A stretch of DNA of 64,000 bases, taken from NCBI GenBank assembly GCA_003550275.1, contig QXCW01000002.1, positions 1,178,001 to 1,242,000 of the forward strand, given 5' to 3'. Shown here piece after piece: positions 28,249 through 34,959 of this stretch. The position numbers were made by a program, and so were the translations under genes. Position 1 is the first letter of the stretch. Every line of letters starts with the position of its first letter. Under the pieces are notes generated by a model. It was not told where the DNA came from. It ran no database searches and saw only the letters and a list, made by a program, of their open reading frames with translations. Origin of the DNA: Flavobacteriaceae bacterium MAR_2010_72. Lineage in GTDB: Bacteria > Bacteroidota > Bacteroidia > Flavobacteriales > Flavobacteriaceae.

Positions 28249-28294
28249 GGCTTAAGTTTACAATTCATTAAATTTATTAGATATCCAGAAAGAA

Positions 28295-28370
28295 CAAAAG
28301 AGAGGATTAAGGTTAGTATACACGGTGAAGCTCAAGACTTCGGCAACATTGATAATCCCCTCTCTTTTCT
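28295..28370 (+). ncRNA. candidate IS110 bridge-RNA-like hairpin (remnant)
   Basis: AAAAGAGAGG-ATTA (28296-28309) pairs with TAAT-CC-CCTCTCTTTT (28353-28368), a 14-bp stem with a 2-nt bulge enclosing about 43 nt that includes GAAG...CTTC. It lies 90 bp upstream of an IS110 transposase start, where IS110-group elements encode their target-choosing bridge (seek) RNA. The RNA role is inferred from position and foldability only. Confidence 0.4.
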
Positions 28371-28459
28371 ACTTTTATTTCGTTCAGTTCTGTGAGACCT
28401 AGATCTCGATTTCAAGTTGTTGAAAGCAAAGTAGAATGTCCTTTCAAAATAGAGTTCTT

Positions 28460-28600
28460 ATGAATAAAAATACAGAATATTTTGGAATAGACATCAGCAA
28501 AGGGGCATTTGATGTTTATGGTCTGGAATTGGGACACCACCAGTTTGCAAACAATGAAAAGGGATTTAAGCAATTCATTAAAAAACTTTTGGTCTCGCTT
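28460..28600 (+). pseudogene. IS110 family transposase, N-terminal fragment
   Basis: From ATG 28460 about 44 residues resemble the start of IS110 DEDD transposases: YFGIDISKGAFDVYGLE with the first catalytic Asp, then HHQFANNEKGFKQFIKKL. Similarity stops near 28595, where the frame runs into the copy of the parA leader. A complete transposase has 300-400 residues, so this is a truncated, inactive remnant. Its 5' non-coding end appears to be kept. Confidence 0.82.
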
Positions 28601-28688
28601 TTGCAATTATTTTACCCATTAAATGATTTGGTTTTAAGATTGTAAAAATATGATTCTTTGTGAGTAAAGAAAACGGAAGTTGTTAACA
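28601..28688. repeat. 88-bp direct repeat, copy B (displaced parA leader)
   Basis: Near-copy (84/88) of 20004-20091. It keeps a minus-strand ATG and six parA codons with one synonymous change (ATC to ATA) before the sequence diverges into the IS110 fragment. It marks the far end of the 8.5-kb accessory segment. Confidence 0.92.
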
Positions 28689-28796
28689 GTTGGTTAAAAC
28701 AAAAGTTCTTATTTGCTAAAGTTGCATTTCTATTAGTTTTGATCAGGGGCGTATTACTTTTCAAAAAAAACTATTGGAGTTTCAGATATTTTTTTT

Positions 28797-28827
28797 AAAT
28801 TGGTTTACCAGTATGGTTAACCAATTT
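28797..28827. promoter_or_regulatory. inverted repeat before the alginate lyase, candidate operator
   Basis: Arms AAATTGGTTTACC (28797-28809) and GGTTAACCAATTT (28815-28827) match as inverted repeats at 12 of 13 positions around a 5-bp spacer. It ends 29 bp before the start codon. The symmetry fits a dimeric repressor or activator site controlling the lyase; a role as an mRNA hairpin is the alternative. Confidence 0.55.
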
Positions 28828-28856
28828 AAAGAACACTAATTAAATACACTAAAACA

Positions 28857-30527
28857 ATGAAACGGAAATTAACACAACCAAGATTATTCAGAAGTTACAT
28901 TAAACTTCTCCGACTTCGATCGTGTCTGAAATCTACCTTGATTTTGGTCTTGATACTAACAAGTACAATAGGTTTTAGCCAGCCCTATAATGCGCCTTAT
29001 GAGATACCTAGATTTCAAGATTTTATAGGTGAATGTAAGCTTCAAGCACCCACCAGCTCAACGGCTGCAACCCAATCTGAACTCATAGCTGGATATACCT
29101 CGAGTTGGTTTTATGTGGCAGATGGGGATAAGGTGGCGTTTAATCAATCAGGCTCGCTCAACAGGACCGAACTTCGAGATCTTAGAAACTGGACCATATC
29201 ACAAGGGGATAGGTCCCTTCATGGTAGGATAGATATTGTACAACAAACCTGTGATCAGGTTACGGTCATGCAAATACATGATGATGCTAATGCAGGAAAC
29301 GGTCCCAATAAACCCTTATTGCGAATTTATAAACATCAAACCAAATCGCCAGTAAACCATCTGTGGGCTGCCGTTAAAACGGATGCTGGTGGCCAGAATA
29401 CCACACACATTGATTTGGGGCCAGATCCAGGCGGGTATTTTAATTGTGATATCAAACTGGTTGGAGGCAATATGATCATCGATTTAGATGGTGTTGAAAA
29501 GCTTAATATGGATGTGTCTTTCTGGACCTTTCCTAGCTATTGGAAAGCAGGTGTATATCTTCAAGATAATGGTGAAGCTACAGCTTATTTTGACCAATTG
29601 TTTGAAGGCACAGGAGGAGGTACTGGAAATAATTCACCTTCAGTTAACATAAGCTCGCCTTCTAATGGTGCTAGTTTTAATGATGGGGATACTGTAACGA
29701 TTTCTGCTAATGCTTCTGATAGCGATGGGTCTGTGACTCAAGTTGAATTTTTTGTCAATGGAAGTAGTGTGGGGATTGACACTTCAAGTCCCTATTCCAC
29801 TAATTGGGCTATAGGTGTGGGATCTTATACAATTACTGCTGTAGCCACCGACAACCAATCGGCATCGACCACCTCGTCGAGTATCACAATTACGGGGAAT
29901 AGTGTTGGTCAAGGGACAGATTTATATGTAGCAAACATAGTTACGGGCACGCAAAATGCATCGAAAGGGAATAAGCACGGTTTGGCGACAGTAACAATAT
30001 TGGATGATTCAGGGAGTCCTGTGGCCGGGGCTAATGTTACTGGTACATTTTCAGGTACGTTTAACGAAACGGTAACAGGAACAACCGGAAGTGATGGTAC
30101 GGTTGATCTGGTCACTTCTGCTACAGCAAAGGGAGGTGTCACCGTAAATGTATGTGTTGATGATGTGACACATTCTACTTTAGTATATAATAGTACTTTA
30201 AATGTGATGACTTGTACAGGGTCTTCCGCACGAATGGCCCAATCAAATAGCATAGAACAGCCAAAGAGCCAAATGGGTGCCTTTTCGGTTTATCCCAATC
30301 CGTCGGTAACATCCATTACTGTAAACTTTAATTTGGATACAAAAAGCCAGTTTAGTGCTAAAATTATGAATGTTAATGGCAAAGTGTTAACAACACTAGA
30401 ACCTCAAATTTTGAGCAAGGGCCATCATCAAATAGAATTGGATGTATCACATTTGCCTACAGGGATTTATATGATTGAATCTTCTTTAAATGGGAAAAAA
30501 CGAATGAGTAGAGTCATTAAAAACTAA
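28857..30527 (+). CDS. secreted alginate lyase, PL7 family, with Ig-like domains and T9SS sorting domain
   Basis: A 556-residue modular enzyme depolymerising alginate by beta-elimination. After a signal peptide (to about GFSQ, residue 42) the PL7 domain spans about 48-250 with all three signature motifs: RTELR (103-107), QIH (139-141) and YWKAGVY (228-234). QIH rather than QVH usually goes with guluronate-containing blocks. An Ig-like domain (about 262-347), a second beta domain (about 352-455, AGANVTGTFSGTF type) and a type A T9SS C-terminal domain (about 477-556: VYPNPS, GKVLTTLE, LPTGIYMIE) follow, so it is exported across the outer membrane and probably surface-attached. It stands alone, without a SusCD pair. 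Confidence 0.93.
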   Translation: MKRKLTQPRLFRSYIKLLRLRSCLKSTLILVLILTSTIGFSQPYNAPYEIPRFQDFIGECKLQAPTSSTAATQSELIAGYTSSWFYVADGDKVAFNQSGSLNRTELRDLRNWTISQGDRSLHGRIDIVQQTCDQVTVMQIHDDANAGNGPNKPLLRIYKHQTKSPVNHLWAAVKTDAGGQNTTHIDLGPDPGGYFNCDIKLVGGNMIIDLDGVEKLNMDVSFWTFPSYWKAGVYLQDNGEATAYFDQLFEGTGGGTGNNSPSVNISSPSNGASFNDGDTVTISANASDSDGSVTQVEFFVNGSSVGIDTSSPYSTNWAIGVGSYTITAVATDNQSASTTSSSITITGNSVGQGTDLYVANIVTGTQNASKGNKHGLATVTILDDSGSPVAGANVTGTFSGTFNETVTGTTGSDGTVDLVTSATAKGGVTVNVCVDDVTHSTLVYNSTLNVMTCTGSSARMAQSNSIEQPKSQMGAFSVYPNPSVTSITVNFNLDTKSQFSAKIMNVNGKVLTTLEPQILSKGHHQIELDVSHLPTGIYMIESSLNGKKRMSRVIKN

Positions 30528-30548
30528 TTAAAAAACGTTATAATGAAG

Positions 30549-30573
30549 AGGCCGTTTATAAGTGGCCTTTTTT
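30549..30573 (+). terminator. terminator after the alginate lyase
   Basis: AGGCC / GGCCT stem with a 10-nt loop (30549-30568) followed by a run of six T residues. Confidence 0.75.
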
Positions 30574-30848
30574 AATTGGTTGGTTATCGATGCAGAGGCT
30601 TAAGCGTAGGAATCAAGCCCCTATAAAAATACTATTTCCTCTTAATATTTAGCAAGTAATGACGTAATCGAAAGGACTGACACAGGATAATTACGGTTAC
30701 ACATCTTCAGTTTGTCTTTTGTTTAATTGATGTATTAATCAGAAAGAACAAAAGATAGTACTCTTTTTTATTTGAAAACTTCCATATCATTCTTCTGATA
30801 TGTTGTTTATATAAAGATCATAACTACCAATTACTATAGAACTACAAA
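30574..30848. other. gene-free stretch holding one copy of a 58-bp direct repeat
   Basis: No coding potential seen. The repeat copy at 30606-30663 is paired with 31393-31449 on the other side of the next gene. Confidence 0.7.
30606..30663. repeat. 58-bp direct repeat flanking the NTF2-like gene, left copy
   Basis: Begins GTAGGAATCAAGCCCCT and ends AGTAATGAC; about 80% identical by eye to 31393-31449 in the same orientation. Confidence 0.8.
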
Positions 30849-31274
30849 TCAGCGAACCCGAAATAAAATATTGACGATCTGCCATCCGTCATTAGTTTTC
30901 ACCAAATGGAGATAATCAAGATACTCTGGTGATAAGACTCTTGCTGTGGCTATATCTTTTTCGATGTCATCAACGAAGATTTTATATTCTGCATCTGGAT
31001 TTTCCCCGCCGCCTTTGCTAGTCAATTCAACCATTCTTGATTTTGGTATCATTCGCAACTTTATATCGATGTCAGAGCTATCCTTCATAGGGATTCGTTT
31101 TACAAGATCGTCGTGTAGGGAGCGATCTATACGTAGAGTATCACCTTTATACCAGCCCTCAATATAATCGCGGAGAGCGTTTTCAACTGCTGTGTTTTCT
31201 TCTACTTTGTCATAATTTTGTGAATTTGCGGTAAAGTAGAATGTCATGACGAAAATAAGAATTAAGTACTTCAT
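30849..31274 (-). CDS. NTF2-like / putative lumazine-binding family protein, exported
   Basis: A 141-residue protein with a signal peptide (MKYLILIFVMTFYFTANSQ) and an NTF2-like fold: AVENALRDYIEGWYKGD near the start, LHDDLVKRIPM, and the C-terminal LVKTNDGWQIVNILFRVR typical of the 'putative lumazine-binding' group. Such proteins act as small enzymes or binding domains; no catalytic residues can be named here. It stands alone between two direct repeats, which suggests acquisition as a unit. Confidence 0.82.
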   Translation of the reverse strand: MKYLILIFVMTFYFTANSQNYDKVEENTAVENALRDYIEGWYKGDTLRIDRSLHDDLVKRIPMKDSSDIDIKLRMIPKSRMVELTSKGGGENPDAEYKIFVDDIEKDIATARVLSPEYLDYLHLVKTNDGWQIVNILFRVR

Positions 31275-31392
31275 TGTTATAGTTTTTGTTTAAGACATAA
31301 TTAGTGCATGTAGGTAGCGGATTACCTATGATTCCATTGCTAGACACGAGCAGAGCTAACTGTTCGAAGCAAGCCTCCGTAGGACATTTAGA

Positions 31393-31449
31393 GTAGGAAT
31401 CAAACCCCTGTAAAAATACTATTTTTTCTTAACTTTTAGAAGCAATGAC
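31393..31449. repeat. 58-bp direct repeat flanking the NTF2-like gene, right copy
   Basis: Begins GTAGGAATCAAACCCCT and ends AGCAATGAC. See the left copy at 30606-30663; one base shorter. Confidence 0.8.
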
Positions 31450-31492
31450 ACGAGTGACGCGAACTAGCGTAGTAACTATAGGCTTTGTGTAA

Positions 31493-31948
31493 TTAATGAT
31501 TCAATCTGCGTTCAAACTTTATTTTTCTAATGCCATGGTCAGTATCCCATTGTTTGGTTTCTTTAAAACCTAGTGTTTTATACAATGCTTTGGCGGGTTC
31601 ATTGGCCAGTCCAGTTTCTACTTCAAAAAGTGCTGATTTAAAAGTATTAAAAATGAACTCCATTAACATTTTGGCAATTCCTTGTCTAAAAAACTTTGGG
31701 TGCACCACCAAACTATGAATAGAGGTTAGGGTATGGTTATGTTCTATTTCAATTACTCCTGCGAGTTCCCCATCTTTAATATATCCAAAAAATTGCGTAG
31801 GGCTATTGACATAATTGTGTAGAGACCGTTTTAAAGGCGGAAAGTCAGTAGCATTTAATAATTTAGCTTCTACTGCATAGGAGAGCTGAAAAACTGAACG
31901 GATTGTTTTAGAGACTTCAATATCACGATGTTGTAATTTTTCAATCAT
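31493..31948 (-). CDS. GNAT family N-acetyltransferase
   Basis: A 151-residue acetyl-CoA-dependent transferase. The acetyl-CoA-binding motif A is VVHPKFFRQGIAKMLMEF (the Q/RxxGxG/A loop reads RQGIAK), followed by VETGLANEPAKALYKTLGFKE, the usual motif B. Substrate unknown. Monocistronic, in the accessory region. Confidence 0.9.
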   Translation of the reverse strand: MIEKLQHRDIEVSKTIRSVFQLSYAVEAKLLNATDFPPLKRSLHNYVNSPTQFFGYIKDGELAGVIEIEHNHTLTSIHSLVVHPKFFRQGIAKMLMEFIFNTFKSALFEVETGLANEPAKALYKTLGFKETKQWDTDHGIRKIKFERRLNH

Positions 31949-32045
31949 AGGTTAAGGGTTTTGTTTATCTAGCCAAGTTAAACGTACTATTTTTGGATTA
32001 ACTTTTTGTGAGCAATGGATTATAGCCGGTGCTATGTTTAGTTTT

Positions 32046-32813
32046 TTATAGTTTGTGCAAAGTAAATTCTCCACTGTAACCAGCTAAACTCATAGATTCT
32101 AGATTAGTAACTATTGTGAAAGATTCCTCTGTTTGTTTTTTATTTATATCTGAATATTTGATTTTTGTTGTAATTGGTGGTATAGAATAATCTAAATCTT
32201 TTTTATGATTAGTCATAAAATTGTAGACGTAAACATTTAGAAGCTCTAAATAGTGAGAAGGTAATTTAACTTGCACAGGGTCATTTTTTATATTAACGGG
32301 AAGAACGTATGTTATATAATGCTTCAAACTATTCTCAATTGAAATACCGAAATTCCTAAATGGCTTTTCTTTGTTTTTGTTTGAGAAAGATAGGAATGCA
32401 CTATTTTTTTTAACAGTTATTTGGTCATTTTCTGGGATATCCTTTTCTAATTCAAATATTTTTGAAAGGAATAAATCAATATCATAGTAGAACTCAATAC
32501 TTACGTTAGTAGCTGTTCCAAACCCTATATTATAGCACTGCAAATAAAATTCTGAAATAATAACTTGATTAGGAAATTCAGTTACAATTGAATTCATTTT
32601 TTCAGTTGTCCATTTTATAGGCATCATATACTTTCCATTTGTCAGACCTTGAACATTGAAATATGTTTTGTCAATGAATAATTGAGGTCTAGCAGTATTT
32701 TCTCTTTGCTTTTTTAATTCTTGTAGAGTCAGGTAATAAATAATTGCTGCTACAACTGTCGCAAGTGCACTTATAATGGCTATTGTTATATTTATAGTAG
32801 TTGGTTTCATCAA
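32046..32813 (-). CDS. membrane-anchored protein of unknown function
   Basis: A 255-residue protein with one N-terminal transmembrane helix (about 8-28, ITIAIISALATVVAAIIYYL), a short charged coiled stretch (LQELKKQRENTARPQLFIDK) and a beta-rich remainder. The TM-helix plus R/K-x-x-N-x-R-P-Q-L pattern is a common design of small membrane proteins in accessory DNA. I recognise no domain. It and the next gene to the right are separated by a hairpin-bearing spacer. Confidence 0.7.
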   Translation of the reverse strand: MMKPTTINITIAIISALATVVAAIIYYLTLQELKKQRENTARPQLFIDKTYFNVQGLTNGKYMMPIKWTTEKMNSIVTEFPNQVIISEFYLQCYNIGFGTATNVSIEFYYDIDLFLSKIFELEKDIPENDQITVKKNSAFLSFSNKNKEKPFRNFGISIENSLKHYITYVLPVNIKNDPVQVKLPSHYLELLNVYVYNFMTNHKKDLDYSIPPITTKIKYSDINKKQTEESFTIVTNLESMSLAGYSGEFTLHKL

Positions 32814-32882
32814 ATTTCAGGTAACGTGTAACGCGACATTGCGTGGTTTGGTACTAAAATAGCTAAAAAAAACACTGCATTT

Positions 32883-32928
32883 CACGCTTGCGAGGATTTT
32901 CCACTTTGAAAATCAGAAGCAATGCGTG
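32883..32928. repeat. imperfect hairpin at the end of the small membrane gene
   Basis: CACGCTTGC pairs with GCAATGCGTG (one bulge), then GATTTTC with GAAAATC around a CACTTT loop. Together with GTAACGTGTAAC about 55 bp to the left it resembles the hairpin at 28189-28248 in layout. It overlaps the last codons of the gene at 32913-33359. Confidence 0.55.
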
Positions 32929-33359
32929 TTAGTAGGTTTTGCATTCGGTGCTTTCTTTATCAGTTGTTCTAATTTGCTTGTCTTTATAGTCATTGACTTG
33001 TTTAGCAGGAATAATTTGTCCAATAAAATCTTGTTGGTAGCCCAGAGTATTCCGCCTAGGACAATAGAGGCAATTTTGGAGTCTTGGTAAATCCAAGTGT
33101 TATGAAAAGATTTTTCAAGCACCACTAGTTCTATTGTCCACAAAATAAAGTTTATGATGAAACTCGAAATTGTCCAGCCAATTTTAAAATTTGTCGTTAA
33201 ATAGTAAAATGTCACCTGAAGAGCAAAAAGGGTTAAGTAGGCGATTGACAGTATGTGCCAACCAATGTCAGGAAATAGCCGTTCCGTCCCCAAAGTAATA
33301 CCCTTGAGTGTCAATGTTAGTCCGATTACTAAAATGTATTGGCTAATTATTGTTTTCAT
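32913..33359 (-). CDS. four-helix integral membrane protein, unknown function
   Basis: A 148-residue protein with four predicted membrane helices (about 5-22, 30-52, 60-80, 95-118) and a basic tail (KLEQLIKKAPNAKPTNTHCF). The last codons and stop are provided by a hairpin element, suggesting it lies in a small mobile cassette. No recognised family. Confidence 0.65.
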   Translation of the reverse strand: MKTIISQYILVIGLTLTLKGITLGTERLFPDIGWHILSIAYLTLFALQVTFYYLTTNFKIGWTISSFIINFILWTIELVVLEKSFHNTWIYQDSKIASIVLGGILWATNKILLDKLFLLNKSMTIKTSKLEQLIKKAPNAKPTNTHCF

Positions 33360-33546
33360 CCCATTGTTCCCAACTCGTTATATCCAAACCTTTAATTCGA
33401 TATAAACAAATATTTGTATCCGTTTAAAAGTAAATGTAAACTTTTTTTATAAGTTGTACTATACGTAACCTTACGTATTTTTTTTGCCTATAGGTGAGTT
33501 GAGTTTACTCTTAAAAATCTCCGATTTTAATAAGGAGCTGAACTCC

Positions 33547-33655
33547 AGTTCTCGATACTTCATCCCGATATCTTGGGATTCAACTCGAACTGACAGTAGT
33601 TTTGCTTTTGTCACTTCGAGTGATTCCGAGCCTGTGAGGAATTGTATCGAGAAGT
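33547..33655. repeat. REP-like nested palindromic element
   Basis: Outer arms AGTTCTCGATAC (33547-33558) and GTATCGAGAAGT (33644-33655) match at 11 of 12 positions. Inside are ATCCC...GGGAT (33562-33579) and ACTCGAACTGACA / TGTCACTTCGAGT (33583-33621). The words TTCTCGATAC and TGTCACTTCGAGTG are, as I recall, common dispersed intergenic repeats in Flavobacteriaceae. Confidence 0.75.
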
Positions 33656-33779
33656 CAACTTAACACAGCAACGATTAAACAAATTAACGATTCAACGCTT
33701 CAACAACCATTCACCATTCGGCTTTCCTTCGAGACTCGTCCCAAAAACTCAAATTTTTAAAAAATACAGCAAAACGGTT

Positions 33780-33810
33780 CTCGAACAATCCTCGAACAAG
33801 TCTCGAACAA
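33780..33810. repeat. three CTCGAACAA repeats at 11-bp period
   Basis: Exact copies start at 33780, 33791 and 33802. They lie 20 bp before the 10-bp array. Confidence 0.85.
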
Positions 33811-33830
33811 AACCCCCTTAAAATCACTAA

Positions 33831-33980
33831 AAGTGTGTCAATAGCGGTCAGCATAGGTCAACTAACGTCAAATGCGGTCAGTATAGGTCAGCGTAGGTCA
33901 ACTAACGTCAACCATAGTCAAATGCAGTCACTATAGGTCAGCATAGGTCAACTAACGTCAACTACCGTTAGCACATGTGA
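33831..33980. repeat. 10-bp periodic GTCA array, 15 units
   Basis: GTCA occurs at exactly every tenth base from 33837 to 33960 (13 perfect units), followed by GTTA and GTGA in phase. Unit variants include ACTAACGTCA (three times) and GCATAGGTCA (twice); a four-unit block at 33871-33910 recurs nearly intact at 33921-33960. Noncoding on inspection. Confidence 0.93.
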
Positions 33981-34020
33981 ATATAAAGGTGCAGTTATTT
34001 AAAAATCAGTAGCTTGGGCT

Positions 34021-34581
34021 TTAGCGAGTTTTCCACTTGATATTACAGCCTATGCTGGGCTTTTGATCCGTAAAAATAGGTTCTTTTGCCACTAATTGAC
34101 TAATCGCCCGCCTTAAGTCCTTACCATCAACGGGTAGGCCATTGCTAGGTCTCGAATCGTCCAATTGGCCGCGATAGACCAGTTGTAACTGTGCATCAAA
34201 CAGATAAAAATCGGGTGTGCAGGCAGCATCATAGGCTTTGGCGACCTCCTGGGTCTGGTCATACAGGTAAGGGAAGATAAACTCCTGCTCCAATGCATTC
34301 TGCTTCATGTATTCGGGACCATCTTGCGGATAATGCGCAACGTCATTACTGCTAATGGCAATACAGTTAATGCCTTTGGCCTTTACATCTTTGGCCAGTT
34401 GACTTATTTGGGCATTCACATGCTTTACAAAAGGGCAGTGGTTGCAGATGAACATGATGAGGGTGCCTTTGAGACCTTTAAGTTCGTCTAACGTGAGCAT
34501 AGTGTCACTAACTGTATCCAGTAAACTAAAATCGGGTGCCTTGGTGCCAAGGGCTAACATATTTGAAGGTGTTTGTGCCAT
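34021..34581 (-). CDS. thioredoxin-like / AhpC-TSA family protein
   Basis: A 186-residue redoxin without a signal peptide. The redox motif is CNHC (C46, C49) in MFICNHCPFVKH, followed by VNAQISQLAKDVKAKGINCIAIS. The cis-Pro region reads CTPDFYLFD. This subgroup is found next to various transporters; its partner is unknown. Its start lies 38 bp from that of the divergent csaA, so the two may share control. Downstream is the GTCA array. Confidence 0.9.
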   Translation of the reverse strand: MAQTPSNMLALGTKAPDFSLLDTVSDTMLTLDELKGLKGTLIMFICNHCPFVKHVNAQISQLAKDVKAKGINCIAISSNDVAHYPQDGPEYMKQNALEQEFIFPYLYDQTQEVAKAYDAACTPDFYLFDAQLQLVYRGQLDDSRPSNGLPVDGKDLRRAISQLVAKEPIFTDQKPSIGCNIKWKTR

Positions 34582-34584
34582 GGG

Positions 34585-34615
34585 TTTGTCTATTACGTTT
34601 TATAATGTATTTTTA
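34585..34615 (+). promoter_or_regulatory. candidate csaA promoter, possibly leaderless
   Basis: TTTG at 34585-34588, exactly 19 bp, then TATTTTTA at 34608-34615 (one mismatch to TAnnTTTG). It ends only 4 bp before the csaA ATG, which would make a leaderless or nearly leaderless mRNA. Confidence 0.5.
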
Positions 34616-34619
34616 ACCT

Positions 34620-34955
34620 ATGGATAATATAATAACATTTGAAGACTTTACCAAAGTCGATTTACGTGTCGGAACCATTATTGAGGTTAATGACTTCCCC
34701 GAAGCACGCCAACCTGCCTACCAGCTTACTATTGATTTTGGGGCTTTGGGTGTTAAAAAATCTTCAGCACAAATAACGACTCTTTATAAAAAGGAGCAAC
34801 TCCTCAACCGACAGATCGTGGCGGTAGTTAACTTCCCTAAAAAACAAATTGCCAAGTTTATGAGTGAATGTTTGGTGCTTGGAGCAGTACATGGTAAAGA
34901 TGTGATCCTCCTCAACCCAGAACAGCGGGTGAAAAATGGAAGTACAGTAGTTTAG
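34620..34955 (+). CDS. csaA: CsaA-type tRNA-binding domain protein
   Basis: A 111-residue OB-fold protein like the C-terminal domain of MetRS/Trbp111: FTKVDLRVGTI at the start, the KKSSAQITTLY segment, and VVNFPKKQIAKFMSECLVLGA. CsaA binds tRNA and has been described as a chaperone-like protein assisting secretion in Bacillus. Followed after 4 bp by a BASS transporter gene, so probably co-transcribed with it. Confidence 0.92.
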   Translation: MDNIITFEDFTKVDLRVGTIIEVNDFPEARQPAYQLTIDFGALGVKKSSAQITTLYKKEQLLNRQIVAVVNFPKKQIAKFMSECLVLGAVHGKDVILLNPEQRVKNGSTVV

Positions 34956-34959
34956 GCCT

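Larger units (their letters stand above)
27891..28459. other. gene-free stretch with hairpins, leading into an IS110 remnant
   Basis: No credible gene. It holds the upstream region of the DUF885-like lipoprotein gene (a weak TATCTTTC box near 27932 on the minus strand), a long imperfect hairpin at 28189-28248, and a second hairpin at 28295-28370 just upstream of the IS110 transposase fragment. Confidence 0.7.
33360..34020. other. 661-bp gene-free region with three kinds of repeats
   Basis: No credible gene on either strand. From left to right it holds AT-rich sequence, a REP-like nested cruciform (33547-33655), three 11-bp spaced CTCGAACAA words (33780-33810), and a 150-bp array of 10-bp GTCA units (33831-33980). 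Confidence 0.85.

Noticed and set aside
28166-28258. Integron attC site
   Set aside because: The right-hand core box is not recognisable and no integron integrase is in the window; kept only as a look-alike hairpin.
31988-31995. TATTTTTG as a plus-strand promoter
   Set aside because: No plus-strand gene follows for 2.6 kb; such boxes occur by chance in AT-rich DNA.
33831-33980. GTCA array as a CRISPR array
   Set aside because: The period is 10 bp, far below repeat-spacer units of 60-75 bp, and there are no cas genes.
33831-33980. GTCA array as coding sequence for a repeat protein
   Set aside because: 10 is not a multiple of 3, stops occur in the frames I read, and no start or leader is evident.
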